A stretch of DNA of 64,000 nt from Acetobacter okinawensis JCM 25146 (GTDB taxonomy: Bacteria > Pseudomonadota > Alphaproteobacteria > Acetobacterales > Acetobacteraceae). Shown one piece after another: positions 10,032 to 18,885 of the stretch. Numbering within the stretch: the stretch's first letter is position 1; every line of letters starts with the position of its first letter. The position numbers and the translations under genes were made by a program. Below the pieces are notes generated by a model. That model was not told the origin of the DNA, ran no database searches, and saw only the letters and a list, made by a program, of their open reading frames with translations. Where the stretch lies: the NCBI RefSeq assembly GCF_000613865.1, contig NZ_BAJU01000011.1, forward strand, positions 1 to 64,000, written 5' to 3'.

Positions 10032-10217
10032 ATGTCCGATACAGCACCACTTGACCCGCGCCTTTTGTCCATGCTGGTTTGCCCGGTAACCAAAGGACCG
10101 CTGGTTTTTAATGCCCAAACCAACGAACTGGTCAGCGAAAAAGCGGGGCTGGCCTTCCCCATTCTTGATGGCATTCCCGTTATGCTGCCAGATGAAGCGC
10201 GCCGTATTGAAGGCTGA
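10032..10217 (+). CDS. Trm112/UPF0434 family small protein
   Basis: The 61-residue protein has the Trm112-like pattern [18 protein letters not shown] near the N-terminus and [16 protein letters not shown] near the C-terminus. In eukaryotes and archaea Trm112 activates methyltransferases; bacterial small homologues are mostly uncharacterised zinc-ribbon-like proteins. Only one Cys is visible, so zinc binding is doubtful. It follows the LON-domain gene by 23 bases in what looks like one operon. Confidence 0.85.
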   Translation: MSDTAPLDPRLLSMLVCPVTKGPLVFNAQTNELVSEKAGLAFPILDGIPVMLPDEARRIEG

Positions 10218-10244
10218 CTGACGTTTTTTCCCTCTGCCTCGGAC

Positions 10245-10643
10245 ATGCCCATGCTTTTGGGAAAAAAACAGCACATATCTTGGTAGCCTGCTCCTGCTTG
10301 CTCCTCTCCTAGCAGGCTGCATCATCTGATTGAGGGAGACAATATTGATCTCCCTCCCGAACGACCCGGTCGCTTTTTGCCCGAGGCCGCACAGGCCGAG
10401 GCGCGAGCAGCACAAAGAGATGTTGAACGGCAGGAAAAACTGGAAGCCGCACAGGAAGCGGCAGGCATAAAAAAGCCTGACACCCCACCCAAGCCCGAAG
10501 ACCATTACGAAGTGCTGCCCCCCATGTATGATGGCGGAGGCTCCGCAGGCCCCATGCGCACGGATAACGGGCATACCATTACGCCACAGGCACAGGCTGT
10601 TTATGGCAAACAGGACGACAGCCAACTCCAGAAAACCAAATAA
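10245..10643 (+). CDS. Putative small lipoprotein (reading frame disturbed)
   Basis: The C-terminal frame (10,330-10,643) encodes a charged, Ala/Glu-rich protein (LPPERPGRFLPEA ... DHYEVLPPMYDGGGSAGP) of about 105 residues. Just upstream, in another frame, an LGSLLLLAPLLAGC sequence looks like a lipobox ending in the Cys that would be lipidated. Joining them needs a one-base change in the A-run near 10,261-10,267 and one near 10,318-10,322, giving MPMLLGKNS as N-terminus. If real, it is an outer-membrane or periplasmic lipoprotein of unknown function. I do not recognise a family. The joined structure is inference; the C-terminal frame itself is well supported by its codon use. Confidence 0.5.
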
Positions 10644-10652
10644 GAGGAGCTT

Positions 10653-11884
10653 TTACTCCTCAGCATCATGCTGGTCGGATGTTCTGCGCCGCAGAATATT
10701 GCCTATTGCCATGCCGACCACCCCCGTCATCATCCCCACTGCTGTTGGAATGGCCCCTCCACCGGGGAGCAGACCAACCAGCACGCTGCTGAGTGAACCA
10801 AAGCTGAACTGCATGGTCCCCAGCAGGGCAGAAGCACTGCCAGCATGGTGCCCATGCCGGGAAAAAGACATGACCGTGCCATTGGGGCCAATAAACCTAA
10901 TGCGCCAGTTATGCTCACAATAAAGCCACAGGTCAGCCATGGGTGGGCTGCCCCCACCACACCGGCAAGCGCCAGAGCCACAAAAACACACCCAATGGCA
11001 AAGGCCCACAGAATGGCACCTTCAAGTAGCGCGGGCATAGGCACCCGGTGTATCAGCCATCCGTTGATCTGGGTGCCCAGAATAAAGGAGGCCGCATTGG
11101 CACCAAAGAAAATACCAAATGCGCCAGGCGAAAAATGCAATGTCTGTTCAAACAGGACAGGAGCACTGCCCAGATAGGCAAACATGACAAAAGTAGAAAA
11201 AGTCGTAATCAGCGCATTGGAAAAAAAGACAGGTTCACACAGGATATTCTGGTAACGCCAGAGTATTTCCACCGGGCGGAAGCGGATGCGTTTTGCAACT
11301 GCCAGCGTATCGGGCAGCATAACCAGAACACCCACAATGGCCGCCACAGCGTAGAGCGTACCAATCCAGAATATCCATCTCCAGTCACCAATTTTTAAAA
11401 CAAGACTCCCCAGACCCGGGGCCAGAACAGGCATGACACCAAAGACCAGTGTCAGTTGCGCCATAATATGGCCGCCCTTTTTGCCAGTTGCGACATCACG
11501 CACAATTGCACGTGGAATAACCGCACTGGCCGACCCGCCAAAAGCACCAATAAACCGGAACAGGCAGAACAGGTGATAGTTACTGGCCAGCGCGCACCCG
11601 GCAGAAGCCAGAGCATAAACTCCAAGCCCCACAAGAAGCGGCCCCTTACGCCCGAACCTGTCTGATAGGGGGCCTTGGGAAAACTGACCAAAGGCCAAGC
11701 CTAAAAACCACGCACCCAACGTAAACTGTACAGAACCAGCCCCTCCTCCCAGATCCTGCTCAACATCAGGGAAAGCAGGCAGGTACATATCCGTTGCCAA
11801 CGGGCCAATGGCTGTAACCAGACCCAGAAGAAAAATAAGCCGGAATGGAAAAGGGGATATGGGTGCCGCGGAGGAAACTGTCAT
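10653..11884 (-). CDS. Bcr/CflA family MFS drug-resistance transporter (one apparent frameshift)
   Basis: About 410 residues with twelve predicted hydrophobic segments and MFS motif LSDRFGRKGPLLVG between helices 2 and 3. The N-terminus (LFLLGLVTAIGPLATDMYLP-like) with TDMYLPAFP is the hallmark of the Bcr/CflA subfamily, which exports drugs such as bicyclomycin, chloramphenicol or sulfonamides by proton antiport. The frame breaks in a four-base G run (plus strand 10,884-10,887); a fifth base restores LLAPNGTVMSF and the last two helices. It converges on the lipoprotein gene, separated by a short hairpin. Confidence 0.85.
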
Positions 11885-11985
11885 CTCATGGATTACCGGA
11901 GGAAGAATGCGTTACTCTTCCCCCGCCATCCGGTTTTTGTCCACCACCAAAAACCGGGCACCTCCCGTTCGTTTAACGTATCTTA

Positions 11986-12017
11986 TAAAAAAAGGCTGCC
12001 GGTTATTCCCGGCAGCC
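11986..12017 (-). terminator. Rho-independent terminator of the Spy-like gene
   Basis: GGCTGCCGG (11,994-12,002) pairs with CCGGCAGCC (12,009-12,017) and the minus strand continues into seven Ts. It lies 13 bases past the stop of the minus-strand gene ending at 12,030. Confidence 0.9.
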
Positions 12018-12029
12018 CTGTAAGGTTTT

Positions 12030-12572
12030 TTACCCTTCCTTACCACCCTGTGGTGCTTCGGGCGGAGGGGGCATCTTACCGCCACATGCCGGCGGCGGGC
12101 CCGGCGGATGATCAGGCTGTTCGGCAATCTGCTTGAGCTGCTTGGGGGTCAGGATATCGTGTATCTGGGTTTCAACCTGCAATCTGTGCAGGGCATGCTG
12201 GGTCTGCAAGGCACTGATCTGCTGTTCCAGATCCTGCAACTTGGCCTGATCCACCGGCCCCGGCGTTGTCAGAACCGTGCGAATCTGGCTTTGCAGGGCA
12301 TGGGTCTGCTCCATACCAGCTTTGGGGTCTTCGGGCTTGTTGGCATCGAATACCGCCTTGATCTTCTTTTTCTGCTCGGAGGTCAGCTTGATCCCGTCCA
12401 GTTTGAAGATATGCCCACCAGGCCCCGGCCCATGGTGCATACACCCACATTCAGGCGGCGGAGGGGGAGGGGCACCAACCGTGGAACCAGCCTCAGCAGC
12501 CCGGGCACCAGACCCGGAAAAAGCCGCAAGACCCATAACCAGTGTTGTTGCCAGCAAAGCTTTTTTCATCAT
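12030..12572 (-). CDS. Periplasmic Spy/CpxP-like (LTXXQ) protein
   Basis: The 180-residue product has a signal peptide (MMKKALLATTLVMGLAAF, cleavage near ARAAEA), a Pro-rich linker with GCMHHGPGPGGH, then LTSEQKKKIKAVFD and later LTPKQLKQIAEQ, both matching the LTXXQ motif of Spy/CpxP proteins. These form small helical, cradle-like periplasmic chaperones or stress sensors. The C-terminus is again Pro-rich (PPGPPPACGGKMPPPP). AAGG lies five bases before the ATG. A His/Cys-containing linker could bind metal, which is only a guess. Confidence 0.75.
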   Translation of the reverse strand: MMKKALLATTLVMGLAAFSGSGARAAEAGSTVGAPPPPPPECGCMHHGPGPGGHIFKLDGIKLTSEQKKKIKAVFDANKPEDPKAGMEQTHALQSQIRTVLTTPGPVDQAKLQDLEQQISALQTQHALHRLQVETQIHDILTPKQLKQIAEQPDHPPGPPPACGGKMPPPPEAPQGGKEG

Positions 12573-12942
12573 TTAGCCTTCACATCATCAATATCAAGTG
12601 CAAAGCGACACCTGCCCTGCCTGATATTGGACTGTGGCACCCGGGTATGTCTGAAAAAAGGCAACATCTGTAAAAATACGCGGCAAGACAGTTTACGCCT
12701 GCTTGCAAACACTCTTGCCCTTGCAGATAGACAGACAGGGCATCTGGTTTTCTCAGGCAGACAGTTTGGCAGGGCCTTCTCAGGCGTGACCTAACTAAAA
12801 CCTGTTACTCGCCTTGGAAAACAACAACTCTCCCCCATAGCATGATAGGAGAATGATATTTTGCAATGGAGAGTTTAAAGAGGACTAATGCGTCCAAACT
12901 CTCACAAAAACATTTATTTTTCAGAGGCTTAGGAAGAAGAAC
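12573..12942. other. Intergenic stretch without recognised genes
   Basis: This 370-base gap between the divergently read Spy-like gene and tRNA-Ala contains no convincing ORF, tRNA or terminator. It presumably holds the promoter of the Spy-like gene and the downstream region of the tRNA. Confidence 0.5.
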
Positions 12943-13018
<76 letters not shown>

Positions 13019-13117
13019 ACTGTTCTGTCACACATTCGCAAGTCCTGTTTTGCAACAGCTGCTCTGTGTGTGTTGAGCCTCTTACAACCTCCTCAAAATG
13101 CTGACAACCCCTAATTT

Positions 13118-13732
13118 TCAATCTTGCAGCACTTTCAGGTCTCTCAAGGCAGCAACAAGGGGGAGAAGCGGCAAACCCTGAATGGAAAAGGCATCTCCTT
13201 CTATGGCCGCAAACAATTGTATGCCCGGGCCCTCCAGCCGGTAAGAGCCAACTGAGCCAAGGCAGGCCGCCCCTTCCAGACTTAAATAGTGCTCTACAAA
13301 CTCAAGGGAGAACATGCGCATGGTCAGTCTGGGGCTGCTCACATGGTGCCAGAGAATCTGCCCATTAAAACACAGGACCACGGCGGTATGCAGACTATGC
13401 GTTTTGCCCCTGAGCTGGAGCAGTTGCTGGCGTGCCCCTTCCAGCCCCTCCGGCTTGTCGTACCATACCCCTTCGCAACTGAGCATCTGGTCTGCCCCGA
13501 TCACAATCGTATCCGGCTTTTGAACCGACTGTGCTTTTGCCTCTGCAAGGCGGAGCGCTACAGCATCGGCTGACCAGTTCTGCTGGCGCCCCATCTGCTT
13601 GAGAGGGGTCTCATCCACCGAGGAGGCTTCAACATCAAAGACCAGTCCCGCATTTTCCAGAATACGCCGCCTGGCAGCAGAACCACTGGCCAAAAGCAGT
13701 TTGTCTGCTCTGTTCTGTATTAGAGTCGGCAT
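13118..13732 (-). CDS. maf: Maf-family nucleoside triphosphate pyrophosphatase
   Basis: The 204-residue protein shows the Maf signature LLLASGSAARRRIL near residue 15, SVDETP near 40 and IVIGADQMLSCEG near 80, ending with LEGPGIQLFAAIEGD and GLPLLPLV. Maf enzymes hydrolyse non-canonical or methylated NTPs to monophosphates in the cytoplasm. The start MPTLIQNRADK is preferred to the ATG six codons upstream because it matches family length. In alphaproteobacteria maf commonly lies next to the origin, and here it faces hemE across the candidate origin region. Confidence 0.92.
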   Translation of the reverse strand: MPTLIQNRADKLLLASGSAARRRILENAGLVFDVEASSVDETPLKQMGRQQNWSADAVALRLAEAKAQSVQKPDTIVIGADQMLSCEGVWYDKPEGLEGARQQLLQLRGKTHSLHTAVVLCFNGQILWHHVSSPRLTMRMFSLEFVEHYLSLEGAACLGSVGSYRLEGPGIQLFAAIEGDAFSIQGLPLLPLVAALRDLKVLQD

Positions 13733-14033
13733 TAGTACTAAATCGGTCACGGAAGCGAGTCTCTTTCAGGTACTGGTTGAAAATGGGGCTGTGAGTACTA
13801 TCCTGAGTACCGGGGTACATGTGGATTGTACGGAGTTCAGAACATGGCCTTACCGAGTACCGGGCACAACATGCAACTTCCGTGAACCGGTGAGTTGTAC
13901 ACAGGGGTCTTGGAATGTTTTCTGGATAACCTCAAAAACCCTTTATTTTGCAAGGGTCTTGAAACTGTACACACTGTGGGAAACATGGGGTACATTTTTG
14001 GAATGCCGGGTACCCCGTTATCAACAGTACCCT
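13732..14033. repeat. Cluster of twelve GTAC sites
   Basis: GTAC begins at 13735, 13770, 13795, 13807, 13815, 13828, 13857, 13897, 13967, 13990, 14010 and 14027, against about 1.2 expected in random DNA of that length. Flanks recur: GAGTACCGG twice, GGGGTACAT twice, TGTACACA twice, and TTAGTACTAA is a perfect palindrome. The sites end before hemE. Their meaning is unknown; they may be protein-binding or methylation sites of the origin. Confidence 0.9.
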
Positions 14034-14118
14034 CATATCTCATCAAACCTTTTTCTTTCTTTTTTTATAGGAAGAGGGGCGTGGACAGCGCGGACAAAGA
14101 CGTGCAGGACTTCTGCTC
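13733..14118. other. Candidate chromosomal replication origin (oriC) between maf and hemE
   Basis: This 386-base non-coding gap lies between maf and hemE, and next to hemE is where the origin sits in Caulobacter and some other alphaproteobacteria. Four nonamers match the DnaA consensus TTWTNCACA at 8 of 9 positions: 13,895-13,903 (+), 13,921-13,929 (-), 13,975-13,983 (-) and 14,018-14,026 (+); a weaker one is at 13,820-13,828 (-). A T-rich stretch at 14,048-14,070 could be the unwinding element. Two GANTC sites for CcrM-type methylation start at 13,723 and 13,757. The nearby parA, parB and parS sites support the call. It is an inference from position and motifs. Confidence 0.75.
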
Positions 14119-15198
14119 ATGACAACGCAAACACATATTCCCCCCGCCAAACGCCTGCTCAGAACTCTGAACGGAGAGGCACTGTGGCCCCCTCCGATGT
14201 GGTTGATGAGGCAGGCTGGCAGGTTTTTGCCTGAATTCCGCGCCATGCGGGCACAGGCAGATTTTCTGACCCGTTGCATGACCCCGGATATTGCAACCGA
14301 GTTGACCCTACAGCCTATCCGCCGTTTTGGCATGGATGGAGCTATCCTGTTCTCTGATATTCTGATCCTGCCCTGGGCTATGGGTCAGTCCTTGGAGTTT
14401 GTGGAAGGGACTGGCCCTGTTCTGGGTGCCATTCGCTCCGAACAGGACCTGAAAGCCCTTGATCCTGCAAGGATAGCCGAAGCAACAGCCCCTGTGCTTG
14501 AAACCCTTACGCGCCTGCGCAAAGCTGTAGATGGACCAGACAGCATTGGTGCGGCCAAACCGGGGGCAACAACATTGCTTGGCTTTACCGGAGCGCCCTT
14601 TACCGTGGCCTGTTACATGGTGGAAGGTCGTGGGTCGCGCGAGTTTTCTGTAACGCGGAACATGGCTTTTTCTGAACCAGCGCTTTTTGACAGGCTTATG
14701 GCCCTGCTGACCGAGACAACGGCGACCTATCTGTGCGCCCAGATTGAAGCAGGGGCTGAGGCCGTCATGTTGTTTGATTCATGGGCCGGGCTTCTGCCTC
14801 CTTCGGAATTTCGCCGTCTTGTTATCCAGCCCAGCCGACAGATTGTGCAGACAATCAAGGCCCGTTATCCGCATGTGCGGGTTGTAGGCTTCCCCCGTTT
14901 GGCCGGGGTTATGGCTGCAGAATATGCGCGTGATACGGGGGTTGATGTTCTTGCCCTGGATACCGGAGCAGACATGGCTGCTGTGCGCAACATGGTGCCG
15001 CAGACACTGGGTTTGCAGGGGAATCTGGACCCGCTAGCGGTTCTGGCTGGCGGTGAAGCCATGCGGCGTGAAGCCCTGCATGTGCGTGAAGCCGGTCGTG
15101 GTCGTGCGCATGTGTTTAACCTCGGACATGGCGTTCTGCCACAGACACCTGTTGAACATGTGGCTGACCTTGTGCGGACCGTGCGGGAAACAGCCTGA
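14119..15198 (+). CDS. hemE: Uroporphyrinogen decarboxylase
   Basis: HemE decarboxylates uroporphyrinogen III to coproporphyrinogen III in cytoplasmic haem synthesis. The intact 359-residue protein has the N-terminal signature WLMRQAGRFLPEF, ILFSDILILPWAMG near residue 80, GFTGAPFTVACYM near 155 and the C-terminal GNLDP and VFNLGHGVLPQTP blocks, all typical of the family. It is the first gene of an apparent hemE-HAD-hemJ operon: its TGA overlaps the next ATG by one base. It reads away from the candidate origin. Confidence 0.97.
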   Translation: MTTQTHIPPAKRLLRTLNGEALWPPPMWLMRQAGRFLPEFRAMRAQADFLTRCMTPDIATELTLQPIRRFGMDGAILFSDILILPWAMGQSLEFVEGTGPVLGAIRSEQDLKALDPARIAEATAPVLETLTRLRKAVDGPDSIGAAKPGATTLLGFTGAPFTVACYMVEGRGSREFSVTRNMAFSEPALFDRLMALLTETTATYLCAQIEAGAEAVMLFDSWAGLLPPSEFRRLVIQPSRQIVQTIKARYPHVRVVGFPRLAGVMAAEYARDTGVDVLALDTGADMAAVRNMVPQTLGLQGNLDPLAVLAGGEAMRREALHVREAGRGRAHVFNLGHGVLPQTPVEHVADLVRTVRETA

Positions 15199-15890
15199 TG
15201 ACCCAAGCCCTCTCACAGGTTTTTCGCGGACCACTCAAACTGGTCATTTTTGACTGCGATGGTGTACTGGTTGATAGCGAGGAAACCTGTTGCCGCCTGT
15301 GTGCACAGGCGGCGCGGGAGGCTGGGTGGAATGTACCGGACCATCTGGCTGTACAGACGTTTTCTGGCATGTCTTTGGCGACCATCCAGCCCCTGATTGA
15401 GCATAACGCAGGCAAAACGCTCGGTCCGCAATGGGAGCCAGTAATGCAGCAGCGTTTTGTCGCCGCCATGAAAGAGGGGGTTGAGCCTGTTGCGGGTGTG
15501 CATGCTATGCTCGATTTTGTGCAAAAGCTCGGTATTCCCGTAAGGGTTGCATCCAATTCTTCCTGCGAGGAAATGGATGTAAAATTTGAAAAAACCAGTC
15601 TTTCCCCTTATTTTGACGGGCGTATCCATTCGGCGCGGGATATGGGTGTGCCCAAACCCCGACCCGATGTGTACCTTAAAGCTGCAGAAGCAGAAGGCGT
15701 TCTTCCCTGCGAATGTGTGGTGCTTGAAGACAGTGACCCCGGTGCAAAGGCTGCTGTTGAAGCCGGGATGGCTTGCGTGATGCTCCGCGCAGCGGACAAG
15801 CCAATACCTGATTGGGAAGGTATGGAAAAAATCAATAACCTTTCTGATTTTGCAGATATCGTTTCCAAACTGGTCAAGGTCACACCCTAA
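15198..15890 (+). CDS. HAD-superfamily hydrolase (phosphoglycolate phosphatase/beta-phosphoglucomutase-like)
   Basis: The 230-residue product has all HAD motifs: FDCDGVLVDSE (nucleophile Asp near residue 19), VASNSS (motif II), GVPKPRPDVY (motif III Lys) and LEDSDPGAKA (motif IV acidic pair), with a cap domain between motifs I and II, i.e. the HAD-IA group. The substrate cannot be told from sequence; sugar phosphates or phosphoglycolate are usual. It overlaps hemE by one base and the hemJ start by one base, so all three are probably translated together. Confidence 0.85.
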   Translation: MTQALSQVFRGPLKLVIFDCDGVLVDSEETCCRLCAQAAREAGWNVPDHLAVQTFSGMSLATIQPLIEHNAGKTLGPQWEPVMQQRFVAAMKEGVEPVAGVHAMLDFVQKLGIPVRVASNSSCEEMDVKFEKTSLSPYFDGRIHSARDMGVPKPRPDVYLKAAEAEGVLPCECVVLEDSDPGAKAAVEAGMACVMLRAADKPIPDWEGMEKINNLSDFADIVSKLVKVTP

Positions 15891-16342
15891 TGGTTTTTGA
15901 CATGCTGCTCCCATGGGTCAGGTGGTTTGTTGCTTTCCATATCATGTCTGTCATGGCGTGGATGGCGGGGTTGTTTTATTTGCCAAGACTGTTCGTTTAT
16001 CACTGTCAGGTTGCTGTGGGCTCGGCGGAAAGCGCACGGTTTAAAATTATGGAACGTCGGCTGATCAAGGCAATTATGGTGCCTGCTATGTGTTCCAGTC
16101 TATTGTTTGGGACTTTGCTGGTTTTAACACCAGGTTCGGTCGACTGGAGCGCTGGCTGGTGGCACCTTAAATTGCTGTCGGTTGTGCTTATGTTTGCGTT
16201 TCAGGGGGTTTGTGGCCGGTGGTATAGGGGGTTTGCACAGGATAATAACCAGCATTCCGAAAAATTTTACAGAATAGCCAATGAAGTGCCGACTGTTCTG
16301 ATGATGGTTATTGTGATTATGGTTGTTGTCAGACCGTTTTAG
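15890..16342 (+). CDS. hemJ: Protoporphyrinogen IX oxidase HemJ
   Basis: The 150-residue integral membrane protein has four to five hydrophobic segments and the HemJ pattern: an early His in FVAFHIMSVMAWMAGLFYLPRLFVYH-like sequence (split here as VAFHIMSVMAWM and YLPRLFVYH) and a Lys in WHLKLLSVVLM. HemJ oxidises protoporphyrinogen IX to protoporphyrin IX with haem help and replaces HemG/HemY in many alphaproteobacteria. It closes the hemE operon. Its linkage to hemE is a common alphaproteobacterial arrangement. Confidence 0.88.
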   Translation: MVFDMLLPWVRWFVAFHIMSVMAWMAGLFYLPRLFVYHCQVAVGSAESARFKIMERRLIKAIMVPAMCSSLLFGTLLVLTPGSVDWSAGWWHLKLLSVVLMFAFQGVCGRWYRGFAQDNNQHSEKFYRIANEVPTVLMMVIVIMVVVRPF

Positions 16343-16551
16343 AAAAAGCATGATTGTAAGTCAGTATTTTTATTTTTCTGTTACAGAGAGGCCATAATCG
16401 CATAGACCTGCGACACATATTTGCCTTTTATGTAAAACATTGTAGCCTTATGAGCAGGTTATAAAAAACGGCAAAATATGGATTATTTTTTGCCCATATG
16501 TTTGAATTGCTGAAATTTATAAAAACCAGAACATCAGGGAGAAGACGTTAT

Positions 16552-17136
16552 ATGTCCTTAACCGCACATTCCGTGGCTGTGTTTTGTGGCTCCCGTATGG
16601 GGGATAAACCTGTTTACCGTCAGGTGGCTGAAGAGGTCGGCAAAACATTGGCTGAAAAAAAAATCCGTCTGATTTACGGTGGTGGTGCCAATGGGCTGAT
16701 GGGTGTGGTCGCAGATTCCGTTATCAAATCCGGTGGGGCTGTTACGGGGGTTATTCCTGAATTTTTAAAAACCCGTGAACGTATGCACGATCAGGTATCC
16801 GAACTGATTGTTACGGATTCCATGCATGTGCGGAAGCAGATCATGTTTGCAAGGGCCGATGCATTCTGGATTCTTCCCGGTGGATTTGGTACTTTTGATG
16901 AGACAATGGAAATCCTGACATGGAAGCAGCTGGGCCAGCACAAAAAACCTATTCTGGTGATTAACGTGGATGGCTGGGCAGATGCCATGATTGCCATGCT
17001 GGATGTGGCGGTCAGTCAGGGGTTTGCCTCAGCCGAGGCACGGGCTCTGATCCGGGTTGTCCCCGATGTAGCGGCAGCTCTGGACTGCTCCATTCAGGCC
17101 GATCAGGTGAATGATCTGCCGGTGTCCGCCCTGTAG
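16552..17136 (+). CDS. LOG family protein (nucleotide 5'-monophosphate phosphoribohydrolase)
   Basis: The 194-residue protein carries the LOG hallmark LPGGFGTFDE near residue 105 and a glycine-rich YGGGANGLMGVVAD near 40, with Arg in the HVRKQIMF helix. LOG enzymes cleave cytokinin riboside monophosphates or AMP/IMP to base and ribose 5-phosphate; the bacterial role is often purine salvage. The ATG at 16,552 has GGGAGAAG about 9 bases upstream and fits family length, so the open frame extending 18 codons upstream is not used. It lies alone before tRNA-Pro. Confidence 0.88.
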   Translation: MSLTAHSVAVFCGSRMGDKPVYRQVAEEVGKTLAEKKIRLIYGGGANGLMGVVADSVIKSGGAVTGVIPEFLKTRERMHDQVSELIVTDSMHVRKQIMFARADAFWILPGGFGTFDETMEILTWKQLGQHKKPILVINVDGWADAMIAMLDVAVSQGFASAEARALIRVVPDVAAALDCSIQADQVNDLPVSAL

Positions 17137-17206
17137 GTAAAAAGGACTTATGCATTTCCTCTCTTGCTTATATGGCGGGAGAGATGTATAGCGCATTCAG
17201 CCATTA

Positions 17207-17283
17207 CGGAGTGTAGCTCAGCCTGGTAGAGCACTGTGTTCGGGACGCAGGGGCCGGAGGTTCGAATCCTCTCACTCCGACCA
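17207..17283 (+). tRNA. tRNA-Pro(CGG)
   Basis: A complete 77-base cloverleaf with encoded CCA: acceptor CGGAGTG pairs with CACTCCG, the anticodon stem CTGTG pairs with CGCAG around the loop TTCGGGA (anticodon CGG), and the T loop is TTCGAAT. Confidence 0.97.
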
Positions 17284-17445
17284 TGGCTTTTTTCCCGGAT
17301 TGTTTAAGATAACGCTGGCAGTATTTGTTCTCAATGAACACTGCATAATGCCGCATCAGATGATTCTGGCCCGCATTGCAGCTGCCATAAGGCTTTATGG
17401 CTCTTAATAAACCAACTCCATGCCCCAGCCATACCGAGAGATGAA

Positions 17446-17481
17446 CAAAACCCCCCACGTCCATTAAAGGAGCGTGAGGGG
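17446..17481 (-). terminator. Probable terminator of the small membrane-protein gene
   Basis: A GC-rich hairpin (arms 17,452-17,462 and 17,469-17,481, with two bulged bases) is followed on the minus strand by GTTTTG. It lies just past the stop of the minus-strand gene ending at 17,511. Confidence 0.6.
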
Positions 17482-17510
17482 TATAGCAGATGATGCCGTG
17501 CTTTTAAGGT

Positions 17511-17957
17511 TCAGGCTTGTTTGGCAACCGTATGATACGGGGTGTCCATTGCGGTATTGGCGGCAAAAAGACCTGCGTGTGCGTCATGCACCTGCCCGAC
17601 CAGAAGACTTTCCCAGCGACGCATGTCGGCTTGCCGGTCTTTTTGGATACCCTGATTGAGTTCCTCAAACTGCAAGGCGGCAAACGTGCCCAGAACAATG
17701 CTGGAAATAAAAGCTGCACTGGCAACCAGCCCGGGGAGCGACAGGGCATAGTCGGACCACTGCTTGGATTCAGGTAGGGACTGCCACAGAAAATGAGAAA
17801 GGGCGGAATTGTCGGTAAAATCCTGCCAGTGCACGGCGAGCCCTGCATGGAAAACCGAAAACTTGAGTCCGCACGTTACAAAAATAAAAGTGGAGCAGAT
17901 CGCAAGGCTCAGAGCCGCGAGCCAGAGAGAGACAAATGTTGCTTTTTTCCATGCCAT
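17511..17957 (-). CDS. Hypothetical membrane protein with two transmembrane segments
   Basis: The 148-residue product has a hydrophobic segment near residues 7-30 (VSLWLAALSLAICSTFIFV), a loop likely facing the periplasm, a second segment near 73-95 (GLVASAAFISSIVLGTFAAL) and a charged C-terminal region QKDRQADMRRWESLL facing the cytoplasm. No family is recognised. It is followed by a hairpin terminator and faces tRNA-Pro. The codon use resembles the neighbouring genes, which supports its being real. Confidence 0.65.
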   Translation of the reverse strand: MAWKKATFVSLWLAALSLAICSTFIFVTCGLKFSVFHAGLAVHWQDFTDNSALSHFLWQSLPESKQWSDYALSLPGLVASAAFISSIVLGTFAALQFEELNQGIQKDRQADMRRWESLLVGQVHDAHAGLFAANTAMDTPYHTVAKQA

Positions 17958-18214
17958 GTGTCCGGCCTCCTAATTTTGGGTTTGTTAGGGGGCAAAAGCG
18001 GAACGGTGTGGTGAGTGCACCTCGCTTTCTCCATTGTTTAAACGGTATATCAGGTATTCATAATATGCAAGGTGAATCGTGCAAACCTGACAGTTTTGCG
18101 GCATTGGATAAAGTGATCCAGCCTATGCTGGACAGTGCGGCCCGGCATACCCATTTTTAGACCATGATTTTCCTGTCTGCTAACCAAACAGGCAAGAGCG
18201 AGGACCTTAAGATA

Positions 18215-18849
18215 ATGCAGACGAGCCAGATAAAAAAAGCCGTGTGGGCCATGTTGCTGGCCGCTGGCACAACGCTTTCTTTTCATCCTGCTCATGCCCA
18301 GCGTGGTGGTGGCCATTTTGGTGGTGGTCCGTGGGGCGGTGGTCACTTTGGCGGACCTGGTGGAGGATGGCATGGTGGCGGTCCCGGCGGTTGGGGCGGT
18401 GGCCCATGGGGCTGGGGAGGCGGCTATGGTTGGGGTTGGGGCTACCCCTATGCCTATGGAGCTACGGTGGTTATGGCGGCTGGGGTCCGTATTGGGGGAA
18501 TTCTTACTGGAACCCCTATTGGGCCGGTTGGGGCTGGGGGTGGTCCATGCCTTATGCCTATGGTGGCATGACATACGCACAGAGTTATTCCGGGTCTTAT
18601 CCGCCGCAGTATACTTCGGCCCCACCGCCATCACCTGTGCCCGAAGGGCCTGCGGTACAGCAGGGAGTAGGGCAGAGCAATTACGCTCCGCCATCCTATT
18701 ACGCCAGCCCGAATTATGGGCAATATCCGGCCACACCAAATGAGGAACCACCACCGCAGACGATGCAGGGAAGTGATGGAACCGCGATGTTTAATTGTAA
18801 AACAGGCTATTTTTACAATAACCTGACTCAAAACTGCGATAAGCGATAA
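18215..18849 (+). CDS. Exported Gly/Trp/Tyr-rich protein (one apparent frameshift)
   Basis: A signal peptide (MQTSQIKKAVWAMLLAAG, cleavage after AHA) precedes about 30 residues of GGG-H-F/W repeats (RGGGHFGGGPWGGGHFGG), then a Trp/Tyr/Gly-rich stretch (GYGGWGPYWGN, WAGWGWGWSMPYAYGG) and a Pro/Ser/Tyr linker. The C-terminus GYFYNNLTQNCDKR has two Cys that could pair. The frame shifts near 18,458 where one missing G would give YGSYGGYGG. Such glycine-rich secreted proteins in alphaproteobacteria are of unknown function; an adhesive or envelope role is a guess. Confidence 0.65.
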
Positions 18850-18885
18850 CTGACAGGCGCTGGCAACAGCTCGTAAAGAGTGGTG

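Noticed and set aside
18300-18440. Collagen-like or PE-PGRS-type repeat protein
   Set aside because: The repeats are GGG-H-F/W rather than GXY, and the protein has a normal Sec signal; a generic Gly-rich exported protein is the safer call.
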